Assembly: GCA_900555735.1 (NCBI GenBank)
Contig: USMI01000011.1
Location: forward strand, 1 to 27,354
Direction of reading: 5' to 3'
Source: an uncultured Eubacteriales bacterium
GTDB lineage: Bacteria; Bacillota; Clostridia; Oscillospirales; Oscillospiraceae
Length of the DNA: 27,354 nt
This document shows, piece after piece, positions 1 to 5,905 of the stretch. The position numbers were made by a program, and so were the translations under genes. The first letter of the stretch is position 1, and each line of letters opens with the position of its first letter. The notes below the pieces were generated by a model, which was not told where the DNA came from, made no database searches, and was given only the letters and a program-made list of their open reading frames with translations.

Positions 1-241
1 CATTGTACTGACGCTTGGCATTTGCCTGCTTGACGTGCTGTTTGACCTCAAACAGTCGTGCGCGGCCAGAAATACCAAAACTTTTAAGCGAAGGTGTAAC
101 GGCGAGGCAGATGGTCTTATCCGTCCGGCTCTCGTCTGCAACCACGAGGTTGGTATCCAGAGGATCTAAGCCGCGCTCCCTGCATTCCACGGAGGCATAG
201 AAGCTCTTGAGGTCGATTGCAATGTAGGTGCGCTGCTTCAT
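1..241 (-). CDS. Y-family DNA polymerase (UmuC/DinB/UvrX-like), N-terminal part, cut by window edge
   Basis: Only the first 80 codons are in the window; the gene runs off the left edge. The N-terminus begins with a beta strand ending in an acidic residue, IAIDLKSFYASVEC (residues 7-20), the motif I signature of Y-family translesion polymerases: a metal-binding Asp at 10 and the aromatic steric-gate pair at 14-15. It continues with LVVADESRTDKTICLAV and a KSFGISGRARLFEV block, typical of the palm/fingers region of UmuC and UvrX-type enzymes carried on Gram-positive mobile elements. The start is the ATG at 241, preceded by a GAGGAGG ribosome site about 6 bases away. It lies 37 bases after the stop of the AcrVA2-like gene on the same strand and is probably co-transcribed with it. 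Function inferred from family: low-fidelity DNA synthesis past lesions, possibly helping establish incoming single-stranded DNA. Confidence 0.85.
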   Translation of the reverse strand, partial: MKQRTYIAIDLKSFYASVECRERGLDPLDTNLVVADESRTDKTICLAVTPSLKSFGISGRARLFEVKQHVKQANAKRQYN

Positions 242-278
242 CTTCTTCGCCTCCTCAATTCCCGTTCAGCAGTCAGCT

Positions 279-1355
279 CTATTCTTTATTCTCTCCGTGA
301 TTCGTTTCTTTATCAGTGACAATATGAAGCACGACCGGAGCCTCCTCGTCAGCTCCAATGATAGTAGGCGGCGTCCATTTCAGGACGAGTTTACGCTGAC
401 CGGGATCACTTTTCGGTCCTGTCCAGTAATTGTGCCAATGCCCACGTCTCATGTGCGGACGGGGAGACACATGTGTGCCGTGCGCCTTTTCGTCGCTAAC
501 CGGAAGTGATTCTTTCTTCCGATATTGACGGATCGCGGCACCGTAGCGGACACCAACATCCCATTTCCGAATCTCTGCATAACGATCCTTAATAGTTGAG
601 CTGCGCTTTGTAATAAGCGCCTGTTCGGAATTAGGGGTTATCTCTGCATTGGACGCACAGACATACAGCACCAATTGCAATGCTTTCCTGAGAAACTCGT
701 TCAGCAACCTGCTACGTTCTTCTGTTGAGGTCATGGCCGCTCTGATCTCATGCTCGTCCGGCAGCAGATTCGAGTAGCCTTCCTCTCGCGTGTGCGCCAA
801 GTTGCTCTCAAGAGACTGTTCGTCAATATGAATGGGAAAGCCCCATGTGTTCCCAGTCTCAGACACGAAGAGAAAACGAAGCTCCCGGTCGTGGCTCTTA
901 ACGTCATATTCGAGATGCACAAACGCGCCGTGATAGCGAGGCCCCAGCGTCAGGTTATGAAACTCCATGTAAAAGCAGGGGTATGGCAACTGCAACAGGA
1001 TCTCTGAGGGGATATCCAGATCTCCGTCTTGTTCAAATAGAAGCGTCTCGAAATCTTCATCGACGAGAAATACTTCTTTGCTCAAACGCCAAGGGGCCAG
1101 AGCCGCAATTTGTTGAGCCAAGTTCATGGAATTGAAGAAATACGCACGGTTTTTCGGTGTGATCGGTGTGCCTTCTGTTGCTACCGCGATAGCCGCAGCG
1201 ATAGGGGCGTAGCACCATTCCGGCCAATGACTAAGGTCATCCTGACCGTTATGGTCGTGGAAATCCTTCATTTGCTCCCATGCCTGCGGTCTAAGCGCCG
1301 TGGTAGTTTTGAGAAGCTGCAGCGGAGGATAGTCGTCGGTGATCTTTTTCTTCAT
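279..1355 (-). CDS. AcrVA2-like anti-CRISPR family protein
   Basis: A 358-residue soluble protein with no signal peptide. Several blocks match what I remember of AcrVA2, the Cas12a inhibitor of Moraxella: LPYPCFYMEF (123-132; AcrVA2 has LPDWCVYVDI), a VLYVCASNAEI helix (about 229-239; AcrVA2 LLWLCVAEPDI), GVRYGAAIRQYRK (268-280; AcrVA2 IGERLGSEVRRYQ) and, most distinctive, RPHMRRGHWHNYWTG followed by a LKWTPP strand (299-329; AcrVA2 RPHIRRGHWHGYWQG then RVRWQP). These lie in the same order at comparable spacing, and the length (358 against about 322) fits. AcrVA2 is reported to lower Cas12a expression by acting on its mRNA during translation; whether this homologue targets Cas12a or another transcript is unknown. 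The ATG at 1355 is preferred over an in-frame start at 1379 because AGAGGA sits 6 bases upstream of it. It heads a two-gene unit with the Y-family polymerase. Confidence 0.8.
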   Translation of the reverse strand: MKKKITDDYPPLQLLKTTTALRPQAWEQMKDFHDHNGQDDLSHWPEWCYAPIAAAIAVATEGTPITPKNRAYFFNSMNLAQQIAALAPWRLSKEVFLVDEDFETLLFEQDGDLDIPSEILLQLPYPCFYMEFHNLTLGPRYHGAFVHLEYDVKSHDRELRFLFVSETGNTWGFPIHIDEQSLESNLAHTREEGYSNLLPDEHEIRAAMTSTEERSRLLNEFLRKALQLVLYVCASNAEITPNSEQALITKRSSTIKDRYAEIRKWDVGVRYGAAIRQYRKKESLPVSDEKAHGTHVSPRPHMRRGHWHNYWTGPKSDPGQRKLVLKWTPPTIIGADEEAPVVLHIVTDKETNHGENKE

Positions 1356-1403
1356 CTGTGTTCCTCTTTTCAAAATCACAAACCTTTTGCAGTTATGGCG
1401 TGC

Positions 1404-1422
1404 CTATAATATAGTATTATAG
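1404..1422. promoter_or_regulatory. Perfect palindrome over the -10 box (candidate operator)
   Basis: CTATAATA-TAG-TATTATAG is an 8-3-8 perfect inverted repeat that covers the TATAAT -10 box of the AcrVA2-like promoter. A repressor bound here would block RNA polymerase. The core ATAGTATTA (1411-1419) recurs at 1537-1545 in the divergent promoter, so one protein could control both directions. Confidence 0.5.
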
Positions 1423-1445
1423 ATAAAGCCGTTGTGTACGGTCAA
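1416..1445 (-). promoter_or_regulatory. Sigma-A-type promoter of the AcrVA2-like / polymerase operon
   Basis: Read on the minus strand, a TTGACC -35 box (1440-1445) is followed by an 18-base spacer and a perfect TATAAT -10 box (1416-1421). Transcription would start near 1409, leaving a leader of about 55 bases before the AcrVA2-like ATG. This is the best promoter in the window. Confidence 0.7.
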
Positions 1446-1532
1446 GTGCTTTCGCTCATTTGCCCTTTTAAGTTGATAGAAAAATCACCAATGGTTTTTG
1501 TCGTTTTGCCAATTTCATTTCACCACATCCCG

Positions 1533-1560
1533 TGGTATAGTATTACCCGTGTGAATACTA
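1533..1560 (+). promoter_or_regulatory. Extended -10 promoter with inverted repeat, upstream of the 62-residue gene
   Basis: TGGTATAGT (1533-1541) is an extended -10 (TG-n-TATAGT); no convincing -35 is visible, which suits an extended -10 promoter. Overlapping it is the inverted repeat TAGTATT (1538-1544) and AATACTA (1554-1560) separated by 9 bases. It shares ATAGTATTA with the palindrome at 1404-1422. Confidence 0.4.
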
Positions 1561-1590
1561 CCTGTGCAAATAATGCGGGAGGGACAGCAA

Positions 1591-1779
1591 ATGGAATTGG
1601 ACTTCACAATATCGAATGAGTGGCAGGGCCTTTCTGATCAAGAGAAGCAGCAGCAACTTTTTGATAAACAGAAGGGTGTGCTGGATGCCTTTCTTGAGCG
1701 CCACTTAATCTCACAAGAGCAATATGACCTAAGTCTCCATACCCTCATGGATAATATGGTGATACACGTCGCAGTGTAA
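1591..1779 (+). CDS. Small protein of unknown function (62 residues)
   Basis: I do not recognise a named family. The start at 1591 is chosen over one at 1564 because GGGAGGG lies 8 bases upstream of it. The protein is charged and helical: an N-terminal stretch with QEKQQQ, then LDAFLERHLISQEQYDLSLHTL (about residues 31-52), a short two-helix pattern with an I-S-x-E-Q-Y turn that resembles the oligomerising SHOCT-type mini-domain. No helix-turn-helix or membrane segment is evident. The gene is divergent to the AcrVA2-like operon, with candidate operators for both directions in the 235 bases between them, and ends 3 bases before a good terminator, so it appears to be a stand-alone transcript. 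It could be an autoregulator or an unrelated small accessory protein; the function is open. Confidence 0.6.
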   Translation: MELDFTISNEWQGLSDQEKQQQLFDKQKGVLDAFLERHLISQEQYDLSLHTLMDNMVIHVAV

Positions 1780-1781
1780 TT

Positions 1782-1817
1782 AGAATCCGCCCTGCAATCA
1801 CAGAGCGGATTCTTTTT
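1782..1817 (+). terminator. Rho-independent terminator after the 62-residue gene
   Basis: AGAATCCGC (1782-1790) pairs perfectly with GCGGATTCT (1805-1813) across a 14-base loop, followed by a T run. It separates the small plus-strand gene from the convergent SLOG gene. Confidence 0.8.
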
Positions 1818-1820
1818 GCT

Positions 1821-2378
1821 TTATTTGGGGCGAAAATGTTCGTCGATCTGATTTGTAGTCAGCTTGATAGGGTCTAACACCAGCACCGGCTTATGGGCTG
1901 TGTCCACGGCATAGGCCAACGCCCTATCCTCAGCATCTCCTACGGCTGGGCTATCCAGATCATAGACACACAACACCCCATCTGCCACATCGATGATCTT
2001 CCTGTAGGCTTGGAGCTGCGCGTCTGGCGCGCCGACCTTGCACACAGCGGAGATAAGGGTGCATTTCTCCAGCATCGTGAAGTAGCGCTCCCGTAGGTAG
2101 GGTGCCCATTTAGTAGCCTGCTCCTCGTGGGGTATATAGCACAACAGCATCAGGTCGTGGTCAGACGTTCGCAGGCCGTTGGCGATTTCGGCAGTATACA
2201 GTCCCACGCCGCAGTCACAGGCCACGAGGAATTGCGACACGCCGCTCTGTCGCAGCGCCATGATCTGCTGCGACAATTCGATTTTCAATTTTCGGCAGCG
2301 GTCATCTTCTTCGTCGAAGCCCCACGGAAACCGCATGGGATTTTGACCGATGATGGCACAGCGGATAGGCTTGGTCAT
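1821..2378 (-). CDS. SLOG-fold YpsA/DUF1273-like protein
   Basis: A 185-residue protein that begins with a Rossmann-type strand (IRCAIIGQNP, 5-14) followed by FPWGFDEEDDRCRKLK, the FxxGxxEExxxCxKL pattern of YpsA/DUF1273 proteins. The nucleotide-loop region reads FLVACDCGVGLYTAEI (50-65), where YpsA-type proteins have a GMAxGxDxxAAE motif, so the glycines are partly kept. YIPHEEQATKW and the C-terminal D-G-V-L-C-V-Y-D strand (about 133-140) also fit. SLOG proteins bind or process nucleotide-derived ligands and occur in housekeeping and phage-defence roles; the ligand here is unknown. The start at 2378 is preferred to upstream in-frame ATGs because GGAG lies 9 bases before it. Its promoter region faces that of the XRE regulator, so the two genes are divergent and may be co-regulated. 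Confidence 0.75.
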   Translation of the reverse strand: MTKPIRCAIIGQNPMRFPWGFDEEDDRCRKLKIELSQQIMALRQSGVSQFLVACDCGVGLYTAEIANGLRTSDHDLMLLCYIPHEEQATKWAPYLRERYFTMLEKCTLISAVCKVGAPDAQLQAYRKIIDVADGVLCVYDLDSPAVGDAEDRALAYAVDTAHKPVLVLDPIKLTTNQIDEHFRPK

Positions 2379-2415
2379 ACACATTATCTCCGATATATCC
2401 CCCATTACAATATAC

Positions 2416-2444
2416 ATTATATTTCGCTTGTATAAAACAAATAA
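2416..2444 (-). promoter_or_regulatory. Possible promoter for the SLOG gene
   Basis: On the minus strand a perfect TATAAT (2416-2421) lies about 40 bases before the gene start, with a weak TTATTT (2439-2444) at 17-base spacing. The -10 is good, the -35 poor. Confidence 0.35.
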
Positions 2445-2482
2445 TAAGCCAATTTCAGCTCGCTGTCAATAAGTCATATTTG

Positions 2483-2528
2483 ATGTAGGCTATAATTCCT
2501 TTACCACAAAACGGAGGATAACCTACAT
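2483..2528 (+). promoter_or_regulatory. Promoter -10 and interrupted inverted repeat of the XRE regulator gene
   Basis: A TATAAT -10 (2491-2496) precedes the regulator. ATGTAGGCTAT (2483-2493) and ATAACCTACAT (2518-2528) form an 11-base inverted repeat with one mismatch and 24 bases between arms. One arm overlaps the -10 and the other runs from the end of the GGAGG ribosome site into the ATG, as expected of an autoregulatory operator pair. Confidence 0.5.
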
Positions 2529-2877
2529 GAAAACTTTCTGCGAGATCATCCGAGAGCTGCGTGAAGATAGAGATTTGAAACAAGCCGATGTAGCAAAGGT
2601 GCTGGGTACCTCGCAGCAGTATTACTCCAAGTACGAAACTGGCAAATATGAGATGCCGATCCACTGCGTAACAGCACTTGCAGACTTTTACGGGGTTTCG
2701 ACTGATTACATCCTTGGCCGTTCGGAGTACAGTGTTTGTCCCGACGATTACAAGCGGCCAATTGTAGGAAGCTATACCGCAGGCGCAATGCTTGCCGATA
2801 TACTGTCTCTTGATGTCAACGGGCGCAAAGCGGTGCGAGATTATATCGCGCTTCAGAAAAAAGCAAGTCAAAAATGA
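2527..2877 (+). CDS. XRE-family helix-turn-helix transcriptional regulator
   Basis: A 116-residue protein with a Cro/C1-type HTH in residues 5-62: IIRELREDRDLKQADVAKVL, then GTSQQYYSKYETGKYEMP and ADFYGVSTDYILGR, the standard XRE signature of Firmicutes elements. The remaining 50 residues are probably a dimerisation tail with no enzymatic motif. GGAGG lies 9 bases before the ATG. It is divergent to the SLOG gene, and the inverted repeat over its own -10 and start codon suggests autorepression. By analogy with other conjugative elements it could be the repressor that controls the excision or transfer state, but its targets are not shown by the sequence. It lacks the C-terminal peptidase domain of ImmR/LexA-type switch proteins, so induction would need another factor. 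Confidence 0.9.
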   Translation: MKTFCEIIRELREDRDLKQADVAKVLGTSQQYYSKYETGKYEMPIHCVTALADFYGVSTDYILGRSEYSVCPDDYKRPIVGSYTAGAMLADILSLDVNGRKAVRDYIALQKKASQK

Positions 2878-2904
2878 ATGCTGTTCTTCTACAAGAGACT
2901 GTCC

Positions 2905-2961
2905 TCATTCTTTTCTCTGTGCTAATACCTCCGATAGAGTGAGTCCTTCTGGGCGGTTCAT
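2905..2961 (-). CDS. Possible 18-residue mini-gene with strong ribosome site
   Basis: Downstream of the small HTH gene, AGGAGG on the minus strand precedes an ATG at 2961 by about 9 bases and opens an 18-codon frame beginning MNRPEGLTLSEVLAQ and ending in TGA. A perfect palindrome (GGTTCAT-T-ATGAACC, 2955-2969) covers the start codon. It could be a real micropeptide, the remnant of a longer gene, or a coincidence. Confidence 0.3.
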   Translation of the reverse strand: MNRPEGLTLSEVLAQRKE

Positions 2962-2969
2962 TATGAACC
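2955..2969. repeat. Perfect 7-1-7 palindrome
   Basis: GGTTCAT-T-ATGAACC between the converging XRE regulator and the minus-strand array. It overlaps the start codon of the possible mini-gene and could be a protein-binding site or a translation-blocking hairpin. The rest of 2878-3024 shows no clear terminator for either strand. Confidence 0.4.
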
Positions 2970-3024
2970 CCTCCTCGGTTCAGCAAACAGGCATGGTCGT
3001 CCCTTGGCGGCTGTGTCTGTTTTT

Positions 3025-3282
3025 TTATCGCACCGTGTAGAGATTGGAGGTGCTGCTGCCGTTGGGACGATAGCGCGGCAGGCGCTCCAGATAACCGTGC
3101 TGCTCCAGTTCTCCCAAAGCTCGCTTGACCGTACTGCGGGAGAGGTGCAGGTCTGCCGCAATGGTCTTGATGCTGGGCCAGCACTTTTGCTGGGCGTCGC
3201 CCCGATCCCGCAGGTACATATAGACCGTCCGCGCCCTGTGGGGCAGCAGGTGGTCAGCGTAAATGGTATCAAAATAGCTCAT
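3025..3282 (-). CDS. Small winged helix-turn-helix protein (HTH_36/replication-initiator-like)
   Basis: An 85-residue protein made almost entirely of one winged-HTH: about 25 N-terminal residues, then CWPSIKTIAADLHLSRSTVKRALGELEQHGYLER (about 34-67), the classic HTH_36/MarR-like pattern in which an S-R-S-T-V recognition helix is followed by a wing. Homologous domains form the N-terminus of plasmid and phage replication initiators; here no catalytic or second domain follows, so this is either a stand-alone regulator or a shortened initiator. GGAGAA lies 6 bases upstream of the ATG at 3282, and the start overlaps the virD4 stop as ATGA, so it is translationally coupled to the coupling-protein gene and is the last clear gene of the transfer array. 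Confidence 0.8.
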   Translation of the reverse strand: MSYFDTIYADHLLPHRARTVYMYLRDRGDAQQKCWPSIKTIAADLHLSRSTVKRALGELEQHGYLERLPRYRPNGSSTSNLYTVR

Positions 3283-5066
3283 TGTTCTTCTCCGTTGTCA
3301 TAGAGTTCCATGGCGGACTGCGGCGACTTGCGGGTATCAGACTTCTCCTGCTGCTCCATCTGATTCACTTGTGTGTTCTGCTCCTGCTGCGCCTTCCGAA
3401 TACTCTGGAACAGCTCGTCCCGACTGGCATAGGCCACCTTTCGCGTGGCGTGTTCTGGAGTGGCGTAAGGCGTCCCAAAGGTAATGCCCCAATCAAGGAA
3501 CAGCTTCAGCTTTGTCTGCATGGGGTGCGTTCCCGTTTTCATTACCACGAAAGTACCTTTCGGCAGCGACTTCAGTTCATCCGGTGTCATCAAGGGCCGC
3601 TCTATCATTTGCAGGCTCTGACTGGGATCGTTCTTTCCCTTGCTGACAGAGCCGCTCAGTACCGTGCGGCTGCCCAGCGCTTTTGAGAGCTTCTCTGCCG
3701 TTTGGCTGTTGGGCGCGAAGCCACCGAAAATCGTGTCCTGGCAGTTGTCGGTCAATATTTCCGCACCTTCCTTGCCGTAATTTTTCTCCAACTGCGCCAG
3801 TGATTGGATGATCGGCACCATAGTCAAGCCACGGGAGCGGCCCGCGCTGAACAACGGCAGGATGTCAAAAGCAGGCATGGTTCCCAGCTCGTCGCAATAG
3901 AACATCACGCGCTTAGGCAAACGGCCATTATTTTCATCCGCTATCATAAATAGCTCCCGCGACAATGTCTGAATCATCAGTCCGGCCATGAAGTTTTTGC
4001 TGGTATCTTCTTCCGGAAGAATCAGGAAGATCAACGACTTCTCCGATACGAACTGTTCGGCATTGATGGAGCTGTCAAAGCACAAGACCTGCTCCAGCTC
4101 AGAATCCAAGAATGCATTCAGCCGAGACAGTACCGTAGACATGACGGAAGCCATGGCCTGCTCGGAGGTGCTCAGCGCTGCCCCAGCAAACCATCTGGCC
4201 TTATGTGCATCGGGCAGATTGTCCATCAGCACATGAAACCAATTCTTCCCCCGTGCGTTGGAGGGTGCCAACAACTCCTGTACCAGCTTGAATACGGAGA
4301 CGATGTGCCGCCGCTCTGTGGGATGCTCCTCGTCCGGCGGCAGAAACTCCGTCAACAGCAGGATCACCGATGTCAGCAGGCCCTCCGCCGCTTCGTAGAA
4401 ATAGGCGTTCTGGCCATAGTCCTCGCTGCCTTTTGGTGAGACGATGGTCTTAGCCAGTATTTTGATGTACTTCTCCGCTCTGGCGCGGGCGGATATGTCG
4501 CTGCTGGCACGGGCCTTGTCCATGTAATGGTTGATAAGCGTCATGAGATTATATCCATCTGACCGTGTAGGATTCCGCAAGTCCACCACGGCCACATGGT
4601 AGCCGTAGCATTTTGCAGCTATCGTGCCGTAGTTGCGGGCCAGATCCCCTTTGGTATCCGAAATGAAACAGTTCATGCCGCAGGCGCAGGCGTACTCCAA
4701 GTTGGGATATAGAAAGTAGGCGGTCTTGCCCACGCCGGATGCGCCGATCATGAGACAGTGAATGTCATCGCTGTCCACCAGCGCCGTGATGCCGCCTTTT
4801 CTTCCGTCGCGGCTGCCCAGCACCAAGCCTTGGGCTTCCGGCAGATTCTTGCCAGCCCGCCAGTCGGCTACCTGAAACGGCACCAGCACATAGCTGCTGC
4901 GAATCTCCTGCTCCGTGGCCCAGCGGGCTGTACCGTGCTGGCCATCGCCCACAGTTCTGGATTTGATGTTGTTGAGATTATAGTTATCCGCCAGCAGCGA
5001 CAGCGCAACAAACACCGCCAACACCGCGCCGCCCGCCGCCAACAGGATCCAGAGGTTTCCAGTCAT
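3279..5066 (-). CDS. virD4: VirD4/TraG-family type IV coupling protein
   Basis: A 595-residue inner-membrane ATPase that would link the relaxase-DNA complex to the secretion channel. An N-terminal membrane segment covers residues 5-26. Walker A is GASGVGKT (108-115) and Walker B is VMFYCDELG (387-395), followed by the family hallmark TMPAFDILPLFSAGRSRGL and VPIIQSLAQLEKNYG. TILxDNCQDTIFGGF-type residues (438-450) are also typical of VirD4/TraG. The C-terminal tail is rich in Gln and charged residues and could contact the relaxosome. Only one clear transmembrane helix is seen; many VirD4 proteins have two. The start at 5066 has AGGAG 9 bases upstream. The gene is separated from the upstream primase-like gene by a toxin-antitoxin pair on the other strand, so it probably needs its own promoter in 5067-5210, where I see no clear one. 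Confidence 0.95.
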   Translation of the reverse strand: MTGNLWILLAAGGAVLAVFVALSLLADNYNLNNIKSRTVGDGQHGTARWATEQEIRSSYVLVPFQVADWRAGKNLPEAQGLVLGSRDGRKGGITALVDSDDIHCLMIGASGVGKTAYFLYPNLEYACACGMNCFISDTKGDLARNYGTIAAKCYGYHVAVVDLRNPTRSDGYNLMTLINHYMDKARASSDISARARAEKYIKILAKTIVSPKGSEDYGQNAYFYEAAEGLLTSVILLLTEFLPPDEEHPTERRHIVSVFKLVQELLAPSNARGKNWFHVLMDNLPDAHKARWFAGAALSTSEQAMASVMSTVLSRLNAFLDSELEQVLCFDSSINAEQFVSEKSLIFLILPEEDTSKNFMAGLMIQTLSRELFMIADENNGRLPKRVMFYCDELGTMPAFDILPLFSAGRSRGLTMVPIIQSLAQLEKNYGKEGAEILTDNCQDTIFGGFAPNSQTAEKLSKALGSRTVLSGSVSKGKNDPSQSLQMIERPLMTPDELKSLPKGTFVVMKTGTHPMQTKLKLFLDWGITFGTPYATPEHATRKVAYASRDELFQSIRKAQQEQNTQVNQMEQQEKSDTRKSPQSAMELYDNGEEQ

Positions 5067-5210
5067 GTAGATTTTCTCCTAACTTATATTTGGGGTTCAT
5101 GTAACAAAATAATGTTTGAAGTTTTACCGCAAATGCGATAGTATAGAATGAAGAAATGTAAAAGAGATCGTTCCTATGCGTGTGCAAACAGATTTGCCAG
5201 AGGAGGCTCT

Positions 5211-5495
5211 ATGGACGAATTATATACAAAGCTTGCCGCTCTGGCCGCCCGCTTTGGCGCTGAAAAATTAGTCCTCTATGGTTCCCGCGCCAGAGGTGAC
5301 TTTCACGAGCGCAGTGATATCGACCTTGCTGTATATGGTATGCCGGAAAAGCAGCGCGGCGGTTTTGCAATCGAGGCAGACGATCTGCCCACGCTGCTGA
5401 AACTGGATATCGTCCATGTTTCTCCGAACATGGACACCGCGTTTCGCAAGAACATTGAGAAGGATGGTGTGGTACTCTATGCTGCAGAAAATTGA
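5211..5495 (+). CDS. mntA: MntA-type nucleotidyltransferase antitoxin
   Basis: A 94-residue minimal nucleotidyltransferase. LVLYGSRARGDFHERSDIDLAV (20-41) contains the GSX10DXD motif exactly: Gly24-Ser25, ten residues, Asp36-x-Asp38. A third acidic position is in LKLDIVHV near residue 69. In studied MNT/HEPN pairs this enzyme inactivates the HEPN ribonuclease by adding AMP groups to the tyrosine of its RX4HXY motif; the presence of both motifs in this locus supports the same mechanism. The start at 5211 follows AGAGGAGG at normal spacing, preferred over an ATG at 5148 with no ribosome site. The stop overlaps the start of the downstream HEPN gene by 17 bases, so antitoxin and toxin are translationally coupled in antitoxin-first order. 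A weak promoter (TTGAAG, 17 bases, TAGTAT) may lie at about 5113-5141. Confidence 0.88.
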   Translation: MDELYTKLAALAARFGAEKLVLYGSRARGDFHERSDIDLAVYGMPEKQRGGFAIEADDLPTLLKLDIVHVSPNMDTAFRKNIEKDGVVLYAAEN

Positions 5496-5865
5496 GAACT
5501 ACAAAAACGCAATCATGCAGTTGGAAGATGCTGTGAACTGTTATCTTGCATCTCCACAGGATACTCTTTATCGTGACGGGTTGATCCAGCGCTTCGAGTT
5601 CACAGTAGAGCTGGCATGGAAGTCGCTCCGCGAATATCTGGAGGATCAGGGGGTCGTTCTCTCTGTCATTTCACCACGCGCCGTGTTGAAGGAAGCCTAC
5701 GCTGCCGGTGTTATCGATGATGCGGATGCTTGGAACGCGATCATTTCGGCGCGGAACCTCACGTCCCATGTTTACGACGAAGCCACCGCTGTCGAGATCG
5801 CACGGCAGATCTGTGAGGATTTTCTTCCCGTACTTCGTGCGCTGCTGCTGCGTTACCAGCAGTGA
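5479..5865 (+). CDS. hepT: HepT-like HEPN ribonuclease toxin
   Basis: A 128-residue all-alpha protein of the HEPN / nucleotidyltransferase substrate-binding family. FEFTVELAWKSLREYLEDQG (39-58) is the conserved central helix and ARNLTSHVYDE (91-101) carries R92-x4-H97-x-Y99, the full RX4HXY motif of active HepT toxins. In this family the Arg and His act in RNA cleavage and the Tyr is the site modified by the MntA partner. All key residues are intact, so the toxin is predicted to be functional. The ATG at 5479 lies inside the end of mntA and ends before a strong hairpin terminator, so the pair is a closed two-gene unit. It sits on the strand opposite to the flanking conjugation genes, consistent with an inserted addiction or defence module. 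Confidence 0.85.
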   Translation: MLQKIENYKNAIMQLEDAVNCYLASPQDTLYRDGLIQRFEFTVELAWKSLREYLEDQGVVLSVISPRAVLKEAYAAGVIDDADAWNAIISARNLTSHVYDEATAVEIARQICEDFLPVLRALLLRYQQ

Positions 5866-5876
5866 TATAACATACG

Positions 5877-5901
5877 AGCCGACAGTTTCATACTGTCGGC
5901 T
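5877..5901. terminator. Terminator hairpin between convergent hepT and the primase-like gene
   Basis: AGCCGACAGT (5877-5886) pairs perfectly with ACTGTCGGCT (5892-5901) over a 5-base loop, followed by TTGTTCT on the plus strand. It can serve hepT; the minus-strand gene ends at 5906, so it may act in both directions. Confidence 0.75.
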
Positions 5902-5905
5902 TGTT

